Below are positions 47,077 through 57,430 of a stretch of 64,000 nt of DNA, piece after piece. The notes beneath the pieces were generated by a model. It made no database searches, had not been told where the DNA came from, and worked only from the letters and a program-made list of their open reading frames with translations. The translations under genes were made by a program, and so were the position numbers. The stretch is from DATDIC01 sp963764525 (GTDB taxonomy: Bacteria; Pseudomonadota; Alphaproteobacteria; Acetobacterales; Acetobacteraceae), in contig CAVXTC010000010.1 in the NCBI GenBank assembly GCA_963764525.1, positions 1 to 64,000 on the forward strand. The letters run 5' to 3'. The number at the start of each line of letters is the position of its first letter. Position 1 is the stretch's first letter.

Positions 47077-47628
47077 ATGGCCCGTGTTCCCTATCGCGAC
47101 AAGGCGGACCTGCCGCCCCAGCACCAGGACCTGCTGGCGCGCCCGATCACGCTGCACAAGGCGCTGGTGAACTCGCCCGACGCATTGCGGGCGTTCTCGG
47201 CGCTGGGGCAGTTCATCCGGCACGGCAGCAAGCTCGATCCACGGCTGCGGGAGCTGGCCATCCTGCAGGTGGGCTGGCTGGCGCGCGCGCCCTATGAATG
47301 GTCCCACCATATCAAGATCAGCCGCGATTTCGGCGTCACCGACGACGATATCCGCGCCTTGATCGCTGACACCGAGGGTCGCCCCGCCTCGTTGGATGCG
47401 CTGACCCGCACCGTACTCCGCGCCGCGCGCGAGATCACCACCGATGGCGAGGCATCGGATGCGACCTTCGCCGCGCTGGCGCAGCATCTGGACGCCGAGC
47501 GGCTGGTCGATCTGACTGTAACGATCTCGTTCTACAATGCGGTGGTTCGTGTCCTCGCCACGCTGCGCATCGACATCGAGGACGAGTATCAGCCCTTTCT
47601 GCGGCAGTTTCCGCTGCCGAACCCATAA
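47077..47628 (+). CDS. Carboxymuconolactone decarboxylase-family protein
   Basis: A 183-residue AhpD-like all-helical protein. RLRELAILQVGWLARAPYEWSHH is the core helix pair, where the family's CxxC is absent but E-x-x-H (EWSHH) is kept, as in the non-redox branch. It lies ten bases before alanine dehydrogenase, so both may be co-transcribed. Its chemical role is unknown; the branch includes lactone decarboxylases and proteins of unknown function. Confidence 0.8.
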   Translation: MARVPYRDKADLPPQHQDLLARPITLHKALVNSPDALRAFSALGQFIRHGSKLDPRLRELAILQVGWLARAPYEWSHHIKISRDFGVTDDDIRALIADTEGRPASLDALTRTVLRAAREITTDGEASDATFAALAQHLDAERLVDLTVTISFYNAVVRVLATLRIDIEDEYQPFLRQFPLPNP

Positions 47629-47638
47629 GGAGCCGGCC

Positions 47639-48759
47639 GTGAAAATCGGAGTCCCCAAAGAGGTCAAGACCCACGAGTACCGGGTCGGATTGACACCTGC
47701 CGGCGTGCGCGAACTGGTTGCGCACGGACACCAGGTGCTGGTCGAACACGGCGCGGCAGCCGGCATCGGCATCGCCGACGAGGCGTACCGTGCCGCCGGC
47801 GCGGCGGTGGTCGAAACGGCCGACGCGGTGTTCGCGGAGGCCGACCTGGTCGTGAAGGTGAAGGAGCCGCAGCCGCGGGAGATCGCCCGCCTTCGCCCCG
47901 GGCAGGTGCTGTTCACCTATCTGCACCTGGCCGCCGACAAGGTGCAGACCGAGGGGCTGATCCGCTCCGGCGCCACCTGCATCGCGTACGAGACCGTCAC
48001 CGACACGCACGGCGCGCTGCCGCTGCTGGCGCCAATGAGCGAGGTCGCGGGGCGCATGTCGGTGCAGGTCGGCGCGCATTGTCTGGAGAAGGAACCCGGC
48101 GGGGCGGGCATTCTGCTAGGCGGCGTGCCCGGGGTGCCACCGGCCCGCGTGGTGGTCCTGGGTGGCGGCGTGTCCGGCACCAATGCCGCGCGCATGGCGG
48201 TGGGGCTGGAAGCGAGCGTTACCATCATCGACAAGTCGCTTAACCGGCTCAAGGAACTCGATCTGCAATTCGGCCCGCGGGCAACGACGCTGTTTTCCAC
48301 CGCCGAGGCGATCGAGCAAGCGGTGCTGGCCGCCGATCTGGTGATCGGCGCCGTGCTGGTGCCCGGGGCGGCGGCGCCCAAGCTGGTGACGCGGGCAATG
48401 GTGCGCGGCATGCGGCCGGGTTCGGTGCTGGTCGATATCGCGATCGATCAGGGCGGCTGTTTCGAAACCAGCCGCCCGACGACGCATTCCGAGCCGACCT
48501 ATGTCGAAGAAGGCGTGGTGCATTACTGCGTTACCAACATGCCCGGCGCGGTGGCGCGCACATCGACCTTCGCGCTGGCCAACGCCACGCTGCCGTTCGT
48601 GATCGCGCTGGCGGGCAAAGGTTGGCGGCACGGCGCTGGCGCGAAGACCGGCATCTGCGCCACGGGCTGAACGTTCACGCCGGCAAGGTGACCCACGCCG
48701 CCGTAGCGCAGGACCTTGGTTTCGCGCACACCGATGCCGACACGCTGCTGGCAGCTTGA
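47639..48759 (+). CDS. ald: Alanine dehydrogenase (C-terminal frameshift)
   Basis: Interconverts L-alanine and pyruvate plus ammonia with NAD(H). KIGVPKEVKTHEYRVGLTPAGV is the family start, LVVKVKEPQPRE the substrate region with lysine, and VVVLGGGVSGTNAARMAVG the NAD motif. SVLVDIAIDQGGCFETSRPTTHSEPT and HYCVTNMPGAVARTST follow. A shift near 48630 replaces the normal tail; correcting it gives EDRHLRHGLNVHAGKVTHAAVA and the stop at 48759, for the usual ~372 residues. The start is GTG 47639 after AAGGAG. Confidence 0.9.
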
Positions 48760-48773
48760 AGGGAGGACCAGTC

Positions 48774-49670
48774 ATGGCTGATCCCGAAATCACCGCCCTG
48801 CGCTCCAAACTGGCGCAGCGTGTCCGCGCCGAGGAGATCTCCCAGCGCCGCAAGGATTTCGACGCGCGCAGCCAGGAATACCCGATCGCATCCGACGTAA
48901 CGATCGAACCGATCTCCGCGACCGGCGTGCCGGCGGAATGGACCGCCACGCCGGATGCCGCACGCGACAGCGCGATCCTGTTTCTGCACGGCGGTGGCTA
49001 CGTCATCGGCTCATTGGTCAGCCACCGGCACATGGTCGCCGAGATCGGACGCGCCGCGCGGGCGCGCACGCTGGCGCTGCACTACCGCCTGGCTCCGGAA
49101 GCGCCGTTTCCCGCCGCCGTTGAGGACGCGCTGGCAGGCTATCGCTTCCTGCTCGCGCAAGGCCTGCAACCCGCAAGAATCGCCATCGCCGGCGACAGCG
49201 CCGGGGGCGGGCTGGTGGTGGCGGCAATGGTCGCTATCCGCGATGCCGGCCTGCCGCAGCCGGCCTGCGGCTGGTGCATCTCGCCATGGGTGGATATGGA
49301 GGCGATCGGTGAAAGCATGATCGACCGCGCCGCCACCGACCCGACAGTGCAGAAGGAGCCGCTGCTGGAGATGGCGCGGTATTACCTGAACGGGGCCGAC
49401 CCGCGCGCGCCACTGGCGGCGCCGATCTACGCCGATCTGCACGGTTTGGCGCCGCTGCTGATCCAGGTGGGATCGGTCGAAACCTTGCTGGATGATGCGC
49501 TGCGGCTGGCGCGCGTCGCCGGGGCGGCGGACGTGGCGGTCGATCTGCAAATCTGGCCGGAGATGATCCATGTCTGGCACCTATTTCATCCGGAACTGAA
49601 CGCTGGTCGGCGTGCGATCGAGGTCGGTGGCGACTTCATCCGAGGAATGATCGGCGGCGCCGCCAGGTGA
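48774..49670 (+). CDS. Alpha/beta hydrolase, hormone-sensitive lipase family
   Basis: A 298-residue esterase/lipase. The oxyanion motif is FLHGGGYVIGS, the nucleophile elbow IAGDSAGGGLVVA, the acid is in the VGSVETLLDDA segment, and the histidine is in MIHVWHLFHPELN. ATG 48774 has a GGGAGGACC site. It overlaps nadE as GTGA. It probably cleaves small acyl esters; the natural substrate is unknown. Confidence 0.87.
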   Translation: MADPEITALRSKLAQRVRAEEISQRRKDFDARSQEYPIASDVTIEPISATGVPAEWTATPDAARDSAILFLHGGGYVIGSLVSHRHMVAEIGRAARARTLALHYRLAPEAPFPAAVEDALAGYRFLLAQGLQPARIAIAGDSAGGGLVVAAMVAIRDAGLPQPACGWCISPWVDMEAIGESMIDRAATDPTVQKEPLLEMARYYLNGADPRAPLAAPIYADLHGLAPLLIQVGSVETLLDDALRLARVAGAADVAVDLQIWPEMIHVWHLFHPELNAGRRAIEVGGDFIRGMIGGAAR

Positions 49671-51705
49671 ATTTCCGCTCGCTGTATCGGCACGGCTTCG
49701 CCCGGGTCGCCGCCTGCACCATCCCGAGCGCGCTGGCAGACCCTGTCACCAACGCACAATCCATCCTGCGCGTCGCGGCGGAGTGCAGTAAACGCGGCGT
49801 GGCCGTCGCGGTGTTTCCGGAACTGGCGCTGTCCGCCTATTCGATCGATGATCTGCGGTTGCAGGATGCGCTGCTGGATGCGGTCGAGCAGGCAGCCGCG
49901 ACCCTGATCGAGGCGTCGGCGGATCTGATGCCGCTGCTGATCGTCGGCGCGCCGCTGCGCCATCATGGCCGCGTCTATAACACCGCCCTGGCGATTCATC
50001 GCGGCCGACTGCTTGGGGTCGTGCCGAAAGCCTATCTGCCGAACTACCGGGAATTCTATGAACCGCGCCAGTTCGCCGCTGGCGTTGGCTGGCGCGGTGC
50101 CACTGTTACGGTCGCCGGTCGCCCGGCGCCGTTCGGGCTGGACCTGTTGTTCGTTGCGGACGACATCCGCGACCTGATCGTTCATATTGAAATTTGCGAG
50201 GATTTCTGGATTCCCGTCCCCCCAGTTCGCTGGCGGCGCTGGCAGGCGCGAGCGTCCTGGTCAACCTGTCCGGCAGTCCGATCACCATCGGCAAGGCGGA
50301 CACCCGGCGGCTATTGTGTCAGTCGCAATCGGTGCGCTGCCTGGCTGCATATTTGTACGCCGCGGCCGGGGAGGGCGAATTAACCACCGATGTTTCCTGG
50401 GACGGGCAGGCGACGATCTTCGAAAACGGTGTGAAACTCGCCGAGACCGACCGCTTCCCGACCGGCGACCGCATCGCCATGGCGGACATAGATCTCGATC
50501 TGCTCCGGCAGGAGCGCATGCGCACGGCAACGTTCGATGACAACCGACGAGCGTTGGTTATTGGCGAGTATCGCCGCGTCTCGTTCCAGGTGAACCCGCC
50601 GGCCGAAGACATCGGGCTGCAACGCGTGGTCGAACGCTTCCCATTCGTGCCCGCCGATCCGGCGCGGCTTGAGCAGGATTGTTACGAAGCTTACAACATC
50701 CAGGTCTCCGGCCTGATGCAGCGGCTGCGCGCCGCGCACATCAAGCGGGCGGTGATCGGGGTGTCCGGGGGGCTGGACTCGACGCAGGCGCTGTTGGTCA
50801 CCGCGCAGGCGTTCGACCGGCTGAACCGGCCGCGCACCGACATCCTGGCTTTCACCATGCCCGGCTTCGCTACGGGCGATGAAACCAAGGCGAATGCGCA
50901 CGCGTTGATGCGCGCGCTTGGCGTGACGCATCGCGAGCTGGACATCAAGCCGGCGGCGACGCGCATGCTGGAGGATATCGGACATCCGTTCGCGCGCGGC
51001 AAACCGGTGTACGACGTGACGTTCGAGAACGTGCAGGCCGGCCTGCGCACCGACTACCTGTTCCGGCTGGCCAACCAGCATGACGGCATCGTCATCGGTA
51101 CCGGGGATTTGTCGGAGCTGGCGCTGGGATGGTGTACCTACGGCGTCGGCGATCACATGTCGCACTACAACGTGAATGCCGGCGTGCCGAAGACGCTGAT
51201 CCAGCATTTGATCCGCTGGGTTATCAGCTCCGCGCAGTTCGAACCCGGGGTGTTGGCGACGCTGGATGCGATCCTGGCGACCGAGATCTCCCCCGAGCTC
51301 ATTCCCGCCGCGGCCGGCGAAAAGCCGCAGAGCACGGAGGCGAAGGTCGGTCCGTATGCGCTGCAGGATTTCAACCTGTTCTACACGCTGCGTTACGGGT
51401 TCCGCCCGTCGAAGATTGCCTTCCTGGCGCTGCGGGCCTGGGAGGATGCAGGGCGTGGCGACTGGCCGCCGGGGTTCCCCGAAGCGCGGCGGCAGGAATA
51501 TTCGCTCGCCGAGATCCGGCACTGGCTTGGGGAATTTTTGCGCCGATTCTTTGCGACAAGCCAGTTCAAGCGCTCGGCGATGCCGAACGGGCCGAAGGTG
51601 ACGGCTGGCGGGTCATTGTCCCCACGCGGCGACTGGCGCGCGCCCTCGGACGGCAATGCGCGGACGTGGCTGGCGGAGCTGGAAGCCAATGTGCCGGACG
51701 CGTAA
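49667..51705 (+). CDS. nadE: Glutamine-dependent NAD+ synthase (one frameshift)
   Basis: Makes NAD+ from deamido-NAD with ammonia released from glutamine. The nitrilase-type glutaminase domain shows VFPELALSAYS (Glu), VPKAYLPNYREFYE (Lys) and VHIEICEDFWIP (Cys). The synthetase domain shows the P-loop VIGVSGGLDSTQALLV and GTGDLSELALGWCTYGVGDHMSHYNVNAG. The frame breaks near 50223 in a run of C; removing one C joins IPVPP to SSLAALAGASVLVNLSGS. The ~679 residues are normal for the two-domain enzyme. The GTG start is coupled to the hydrolase stop. Confidence 0.9.
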
Positions 51706-51711
51706 TCCCGC

Positions 51712-53286
51712 TTATCCCTTTCGGATATTCCAGAACACCGGATTACCCGTCAGCATGCCGCTCAGTCCCGCCTGATACGCCGTGGGCGCGAAATACTGGC
51801 CGAGCGGGACATAGGGCACGTCCTGCAACGCCTGAACCTGCATCGCCTCGGCGATCTTCTTTTGCGTGGCCAGGTCCGGCGCGCGCAGCCATTGCGTGCG
51901 CAGCTCCTCGATCTTCGGCGCGTTGGGCCAGCCGACGGTGGCGTCCGCTCCGTTGCCGCGCAGGAACTGGTGCCCCACGGGATTCAGCATGTCGGTGCCG
52001 CTCCAGGACGTGTGATACACGCTCCAGCCGCCATCGCTCACCGGGTCTTTCTTGGCGCGGCGCTGCACCAGCGTGGCCCAGTCCATCGCCTGGTAATCCA
52101 CGTTCATGCCAAGCTTTTTCATCATGTCGTTGGTGATGTCCGCAAGCGCCTTGGCGCTGGCGATGTCGGTGGGCGCCAGCAGCGCGATCTTTTCCCCGGC
52201 GTAGCCGGCCGCGTGAAGGGCTTGTTTCACCTGCGCCAGATCGCGCGGGCCGGTGAACACGCTCAGCCCGGCATCACTGGCCATCGGCGTGCCGGGCGTG
52301 AAGGTGCCGCATGGCACGTGGCGCATTTCCGGATCGGTACCGACCATGCCGATCATGTACTCGGTCTGGTTGACGGCGCCGAGCAGCGCGCGGCGAACCG
52401 CCGGATTGTCGAACGGCGGATGCAACTGGTTGAACCGCATCGTTGCGATGAAACCGGTCGGGTCGGTGGTGCGCACCGTCAGGCCCTTGCCTGACAGCAG
52501 CGGCAGCAGATCGGCATCCGGCGTCAGCCACCAGTCGATCTCGCCCTGCTGCATGGCCGCGGCGACGGTGCCGGGGTCCTTGATGATCCGCCACTCGACG
52601 CGATCGAGATGCGCGATTTTCGGGCCGGCCGTGCCGCTGGGTGTGCCTGTTGTCCGTGGCACGTAGCCGGCGAAGCGTTCATAGACCACCAGCGAGCCGG
52701 CCACGCGTTCGTCCGCCTTGTAGCGGAACGGGCCGCTGCCGGTCATTTCTGTGACCTGCTTGTAGGGATCGGTCTGCGCCAGCCGCTCCGGCATGATCGC
52801 GCACATGCTGGGAGGGGTCTTGCCGAGGGCTTGCGGCAGCAGCGGGAAGGGATGTTTCAGACGGAACAGTATCGTGCGATCGTCCGGCGCCGAGATCTCG
52901 TCGGTGGCGGCCATCAGCGCCTGGCCATAGGAATCGCGCACGCCCCAGCGCTTCACGCTGGCCACGCAGTCGCGCGCCAGCACCGGGGTGTTGTCGTGGA
53001 ATTTCATGCCGGGACGCAGCGTCAGCGTCCATTGCCTTGCATCGGCGGATGTATCGACGCCCTCGACCATCTGCGGCTGCGCCTGGTAGCTGGCATCGAT
53101 GCCGAACAGCGTGTCGAACACCAGGAAGCCGTGATCGCGCGTCTGGTAGGTGGTGGTCCAGATCGGATCGAGCACCGAAAGGTCGGCCTGGGGCACGAAC
53201 GTCAGTGTCTGGCGGGCCTGCGCACGGGCGATCGATGGGACTGCGAGCGCGGCGGTGGCGGTGGCAAGAAAGCTGCGGCGGCGCAT
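51712..53286 (-). CDS. Peptide/nickel-type ABC substrate-binding protein
   Basis: A 524-residue periplasmic protein of the SBP_bac_5 (DppA/OppA) family. The signal peptide MRRRSFLATATAALAVPSIARAQ has consecutive arginines and could use Tat. Family stretches: GMKFHDNTPVLARDCVASVKRW, MTGSGPFRYK and FNQLHPPFDNPAVRRALLGAV. No permease or ATPase genes are next to it, so it serves a distant transporter or works alone. It is convergent with nadE, six bases apart. Confidence 0.87.
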   Translation of the reverse strand: MRRRSFLATATAALAVPSIARAQARQTLTFVPQADLSVLDPIWTTTYQTRDHGFLVFDTLFGIDASYQAQPQMVEGVDTSADARQWTLTLRPGMKFHDNTPVLARDCVASVKRWGVRDSYGQALMAATDEISAPDDRTILFRLKHPFPLLPQALGKTPPSMCAIMPERLAQTDPYKQVTEMTGSGPFRYKADERVAGSLVVYERFAGYVPRTTGTPSGTAGPKIAHLDRVEWRIIKDPGTVAAAMQQGEIDWWLTPDADLLPLLSGKGLTVRTTDPTGFIATMRFNQLHPPFDNPAVRRALLGAVNQTEYMIGMVGTDPEMRHVPCGTFTPGTPMASDAGLSVFTGPRDLAQVKQALHAAGYAGEKIALLAPTDIASAKALADITNDMMKKLGMNVDYQAMDWATLVQRRAKKDPVSDGGWSVYHTSWSGTDMLNPVGHQFLRGNGADATVGWPNAPKIEELRTQWLRAPDLATQKKIAEAMQVQALQDVPYVPLGQYFAPTAYQAGLSGMLTGNPVFWNIRKG

Positions 53287-53447
53287 GGGTTCGGTCCTCC
53301 GGCTGTTGCGGAGCTCTATGACGAGTTAGGCAGGTTTCGTCAGCGCCCGATCGCCTGAATGCCGACGGTCGCGGCGGCGGTGCGAAGCTGCTGGTCAAGC
53401 GACGCAAGGGGCAGGCTGCGAGGCGAATGCGCTGCTGCCTCCTTTGA

Positions 53448-54230
53448 TCAGCGCAGCCTTTCCGTAGGCCCATACGCTCCGCCTTCCCTCGAATACGCGA
53501 AAGATCGTCGCTCACCACGGTCAGTGACCCGCGCCTGTCCGCCGTCAACGTGAAGGATTTCTCCCGTAATGAAGCCGGCCGAACTCAAGGTAGAGGATCG
53601 CGTCGACGACATCGGATATCTCGCCCATACGGCAAAACGGGTGTAGGGCGCCGAAAAGCGCAGCGTATCGGCGGGATACATCGGCGACTGATGACGCCCA
53701 GCGCGATCGCGTTCACGCGGATCCCGCGCTTGGCATACTCGATCGCGAGCGCCTTGGTCACGGCATTCAGGCTGCCCTTCGTCAGCGAGGCGAGCGCGCA
53801 CGGTCGGCCGACAAAGCGCATGCTAGACCAGGCTCGTCGTGATCTGCACGACATGCCCGAAGCCCTGCTTCTCCATCGCGGCGATGGCTAGTTGCGTCAT
53901 GTGAAAGAAGCCGGTGACATTGACGCGCACGATCGCCGCATAGTCGGCCTCAGTGTAATGGGTGAACGGCTTGGCGATGAAGAAGCCGGCGTGTTGACGA
54001 GCGTGTCGATGCGCGCGAACGGGGCCACGCCTTCGGAGATCGCACGCTCGGCCGTCTTCGGATCGGCGATGTCGCCGGACGCGGAAGAGGATGTCAGCAT
54101 CGTGCGACGGCTCCACGGCGCGCGCGGTTGCAACGACGCGGTAGTTGCGATCACGGTACGCCTTGACGAGGGCCGCGCGGATGCCCTGCGACGCACGGGT
54201 AATGACAGCGACTGTACGTTCGGTGCCCAT
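53448..54230 (-). pseudogene. Decayed SDR-family oxidoreductase gene
   Basis: Pieces in three frames spell a short-chain dehydrogenase: MGTERTVAVITRASQGIRAAL, DIADPKTAERAISEGVAPFARIDTLVN, NVTGFFHMTQLAIAAMEKQGFGHVVQITTSLV, then after a TAG LASLTKGSLNAVTKALAIEY and GFITGEILHVDGGQA. The cofactor glycines are lost (TRASQGIR in place of TGAS.GIG). At least four shifts and one stop are needed to read it. Unlike most frameshifted genes here, it also has damaged conserved residues, so true decay is likely. Confidence 0.6.
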
Positions 54231-54242
54231 GGTAAACCTCCA

Positions 54243-54537
54243 TTATGCGTCTGAGGGGAGTCGGACGAGAGCCAATGGGGCCGCTTGGCACGAGAGCGGC
54301 TTAAGATATGCTCCGTCAGAAAGGCAGCCAGATCTGCCGATGTGGTCCACGCCGACGGCCCCGCCCTCGATCGTCGCCGCGGCGGGCGCAGCAATCGCGA
54401 CGATCACGGCGGTTTGTCCCATCAGATCCAGCGGCCGGCGTGCGACGGCGGAATACGCTCGCTTTGCCGCCCTCCGGCGTCCGCTCGTCCTCAAAGCACC
54501 ATGCGAGGGCGACGGAGCTGTCGAGCACAAGGCTCAC
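54243..54537 (-). pseudogene. VapC-type PIN-domain toxin, degenerate
   Basis: The start MSLVLDSSVALAWCFEDERTP is a clear VapC PIN-domain opening with the first catalytic Asp, and its GTG overlaps the antitoxin stop. After this the frame is lost. Another frame carries SDGAYLKPL and ALVRLPSDA, which resemble the D.AYLELA and LATLD end of VapC. The total of ~98 codons is shorter than the usual ~130, so the middle is deleted or scrambled. A working nuclease is unlikely. Confidence 0.55.
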
Positions 54538-54778
54538 CGGCGACCTTCGCCGATCAGGTCCTTGAGCGCGAGACCGCCGAGGGTGAGACCGCGCGAGGTA
54601 TCCAGGATACCTTCAGCACGGCACGGCGCGCCCGCGCGCGGTCGAACCCGTCTTCGGCTGGGACCAGCTTGGCGATGGGCTTGCCGCGTCGGGTGATGAT
54701 TACCTCCTCGCCGCGCTCGACGCGGTCGAGCAAGGTGCCGAGGGTGTTCTTCGCCTCGAAGGCGCCGACTTGGTTCAT
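54534..54778 (-). CDS. VapB/Phd-YefM-type antitoxin (one frameshift)
   Basis: MNQVGAFEAKNTLGTLLDRV with ERGEEVIITRRGKPIAKLVP is the Phd/YefM DNA-binding fold. The toxin-binding tail (RAEGILDTSRGLTLGGLALKDL) lies in another frame after about 54625, so one base is off. The stop overlaps the toxin GTG (GTGA). With a decayed toxin beside it, the antitoxin may be a leftover or serve only as a repressor. Confidence 0.65.
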
Positions 54779-55439
54779 AGTGGATGCCTATCTGGCTTAC
54801 AGGCCAGCTTATCAACCCCAGACGCCCCGACGCAAGCTGTGGAAGTGTTTGAGTTAATTTTGATTTATAGGGCTTTTTTGGGAGATGTTGGTGGTATCGA
54901 TGTTGCTTAAGAGTGCTTTGTTGCTCGCACATGATTCGTTGGATACGGGTAGCTGAAGCCGGTAAAGGAGCTAACAGCTATCCGATGAAGCCGAGAGCCT
55001 ATGGCCTTTTAATAAACGGTGGAAACGCGATTTAGAGCAGAACAGGTGGCGTCTAGCTTAGTCCGCTTTAACGGTTCTGGGGTGAACTTTTTTGTGGTTT
55101 TTGCAATTGCTACTCGTTCGACGTGATAATAGTTTCAACGTTGAACGGAGAGTCGTTTCGACGCTGGCACTAGTGCAATGATAAGTGACGATCAATTGAG
55201 ATGGATCGGGTATTTGTAGGGTTAATGCGTTGCAACTACATGGAGTCTCGATAGATGTTGCTTCTCTGTTTGTTTCGTAGTGATGTTTTGTGAAGTGTTG
55301 GTTGTTATGAAAATTGATTTATAATGTGGTATTGATTAATGTTGTTATTTTTGTGGTTGTGGTTAGTGGTGATTATAGGAAGTGTAATGTAGTTGGAATT
55401 TAAAATTGAGATATATTAACGACAGCGGCAAACGTGGTC
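54779..55439. other. AT-rich non-coding stretch with a C-free run
   Basis: About 660 bases with no credible gene on either strand and composition unlike the rest of the window. From 55277 to 55419 there are 143 consecutive bases without a single C on the + strand (only A, G and T), following a gradual loss of C from about 54840. One hairpin is visible: CAGAAC near 55038 with GTTCTG near 55074. No tRNA, IS end or CRISPR structure was found. Confidence 0.7.
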
Positions 55440-56636
55440 TCAGCCAAACACTTCCGTCTCCTGCTCGATCTTCGCCGGGTCCAGGTCCATGCCGATGCCC
55501 GGTTGCCTCCGGCGCGGCGATCATGCCCTGTCGCGGCGTGACCGGATGCGCCAGGAAATGCTGGTTGATGGCGTTCCATTTCACCAGAAACTCCTGATAC
55601 GGCGTCAGGATCGGCGACTGCGCCAGCGAGAAATGAATGCCGGCCGGCGACGAATGCCCGTGCGGGATCACGATGAGATCGTGCGCCGACGCATAAGCGG
55701 CGATCTTCAGCACCTCGGACAGCCCGCCGGCCCAGTAGATGTCCGGCTGCAGGACATCCAGCGCGCCGGCATCGATGAAGCGCTTGAAACCCCAGCGGGT
55801 GTATTCGTGCTCGGCGCCGGACAGCGGGATGTTGGTCCGCTCCTTCACCCGGACATAGCTGTCGATGCGGTCCGGCATCACCACTTCCTCCAGCCAGCGT
55901 GGGCGGTATTCGGCGATCCGCTCGGCCAGCTCGATCGCGGAGATCGGGTCGAATGACTGCCAGCAATCCAGCATGATGTCGTAGTCGTCGCCCAGCGTCT
56001 CGCGCAGCGTGCGGACCAGCTCGACATTCTTGTGCAGCCCGTCATGCCCGCTCATTGGCCCATGGCGGAAGAACCATTTCTGCGCCGGATACCCCAGGTC
56101 GCGGTACTCGGCGGCGCGGGCGCGCACGCGGCCCATGTCGGTGACCGTCGAACCCGAGCATGCGAGGCATAGGCTGGCACCGCATCGCGCGTCGGGCCGC
56201 CGAGCAGACGGAACACCGGCTGGTTCAGCCACCGTCCCTTGAGGTCCCACAGCGCGCAATCCACCGCGCTGATCGCCAGCATCGCGTCGCCCTGCCTGCC
56301 ATGCACCATGATCCGGTGCATCTGGTCCCACAGCTTTTCATGCGCGATCGGGTCCTGACCCAGGATGATCGGGCGCAGCCGCTTCGCCACGAACATCGCC
56401 ACCATCTCCGGCAGCGGGCCGGCGATTCCGATCGGTCCTTCATCGGTTTCGATGCGAAGGAAATGCTGCTCCAGACGAAACCCCTGGGTATCGGCCTGCG
56501 TGCCGCCCTCGAAGTCGTTGCGAATGCGGTATTCCGGGTAGATGTCGATCGGGCGGACCAGCCGATCCTCCCAGAACTTGCCTTCGGTGCGCATCGTGCC
56601 GCGCAGATGCAGCAGACGGACGGCCGTGATCTTCAT
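55440..56636 (-). CDS. Enolase-superfamily dehydratase, L-rhamnonate dehydratase-like (frameshifts)
   Basis: Likely dehydrates a sugar acid to a 2-keto-3-deoxy acid. MKITAVRLLHLRGTM and the capping-domain IYPEYRIRNDFEG lead to the barrel: lysine in AQKWFFRHGPMSGHDG, metal ligands in YDIMLDCWQSFDP, RWLEEVVMPD and GAEHEYTRWGFKRF, and the base histidine in VIPHGHSSPAG. GAEHEYTRWGF and QPDIYWAGGLSE are strikingly close to rhamnonate dehydratase. Frames change near 56165, with two adjacent one-base errors, and near 55500, where correction gives TGIGMDLDPAKIEQETEVFG and TGA 55440. About 397 residues. Confidence 0.82.
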
Positions 56637-56647
56637 TCCGTGCGCTC

Positions 56648-57379
56648 CTATTCCGGATACTCCTTCCGGTACATCTCCAGCATCACCTCGTCCAAACGCC
56701 GCCCCGGCTGGTATGCCGCCATGCCGCCGGCCTCGATCGTAGCGTCCGGATGCTGGCGCGGGCACTCGATCGCCGGCTCCAGGACGGTCTTCACCGGGAT
56801 CAGCGCGGTCCACACCGGCACCGCATAATCGGCTTCCTCGTCATGCACATCCAGGGCGCGGATCTTGCCGGACGCTTCTTCCATCTCCATCCCCAGCAGC
56901 GTGGTCGCCTTGATCTCCTGCGCGGTCGGCGTGCGGATCGCCTTCGACCGTCCCGGGAAGAACCGATCGACGAACGCGTCCATGGCGCGCAGCTTCTCCT
57001 GCTTTCCCTCGATCATGTGCGCGCGTCCGAACGCCATTACCGAGCGGTAGTTGATCGAGTGATTGAACCCGCAGCGGGCCAGCACGATCGCGTCCATGTG
57101 CATCACGGTCAGGCAGACCGGGATGCCCTTCGCCTCCTCGCGCAGCATCCGGCTGGCCGAGGAGCCGTGCCAATACAGGTGATCCCCTTCCCGCCAGAAT
57201 GCCGTCGGGGTGCAATAGGGCTGGCCGTCGATCACATAGGAAATGTGGCAGACCATTGCCGCATCGAGGATCTCATAGACCGACTTGCGGTCGTGCCGCC
57301 CGCGTTCGTGCTTGCGTCGAACGCGGTTGCGCTTGGTCACCGGGAATGCGTCGGAGAGCGTCGGATTAACGTCGTTCAT
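56648..57379 (-). CDS. Pyridoxamine-5'-phosphate-oxidase-family protein (NimA-like)
   Basis: A 243-residue split-barrel flavin-binding protein. HERGRHDRKSVYEILDAAMVCHISYVIDGQPYCTPTAFWREG is the family opening, and LYWHGSSASRMLRE and VCLTVMHMDAIVLARCGFNHSINYRSVMAFG complete the FMN site. NimA-type relatives reduce nitro compounds or have unknown roles. ATG 57379 has GAGG eight bases upstream; GTG 57388 is an alternative. It lies 11 bases before the rhamnonate dehydratase-like gene. Confidence 0.83.
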   Translation of the reverse strand: MNDVNPTLSDAFPVTKRNRVRRKHERGRHDRKSVYEILDAAMVCHISYVIDGQPYCTPTAFWREGDHLYWHGSSASRMLREEAKGIPVCLTVMHMDAIVLARCGFNHSINYRSVMAFGRAHMIEGKQEKLRAMDAFVDRFFPGRSKAIRTPTAQEIKATTLLGMEMEEASGKIRALDVHDEEADYAVPVWTALIPVKTVLEPAIECPRQHPDATIEAGGMAAYQPGRRLDEVMLEMYRKEYPE

Positions 57380-57430
57380 TGCATGCACCTCGTCCGCCGG
57401 GTCTTACGGTCGGCCGCGATGGACCGCAAC

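Noticed and set aside
55030..55090. Group II intron domain V-like hairpin (ends in ACGGTTCTGG)
   Set aside because: The paired strand does not give the 34-base domain V shape or the catalytic triad; no intron-encoded protein is nearby.
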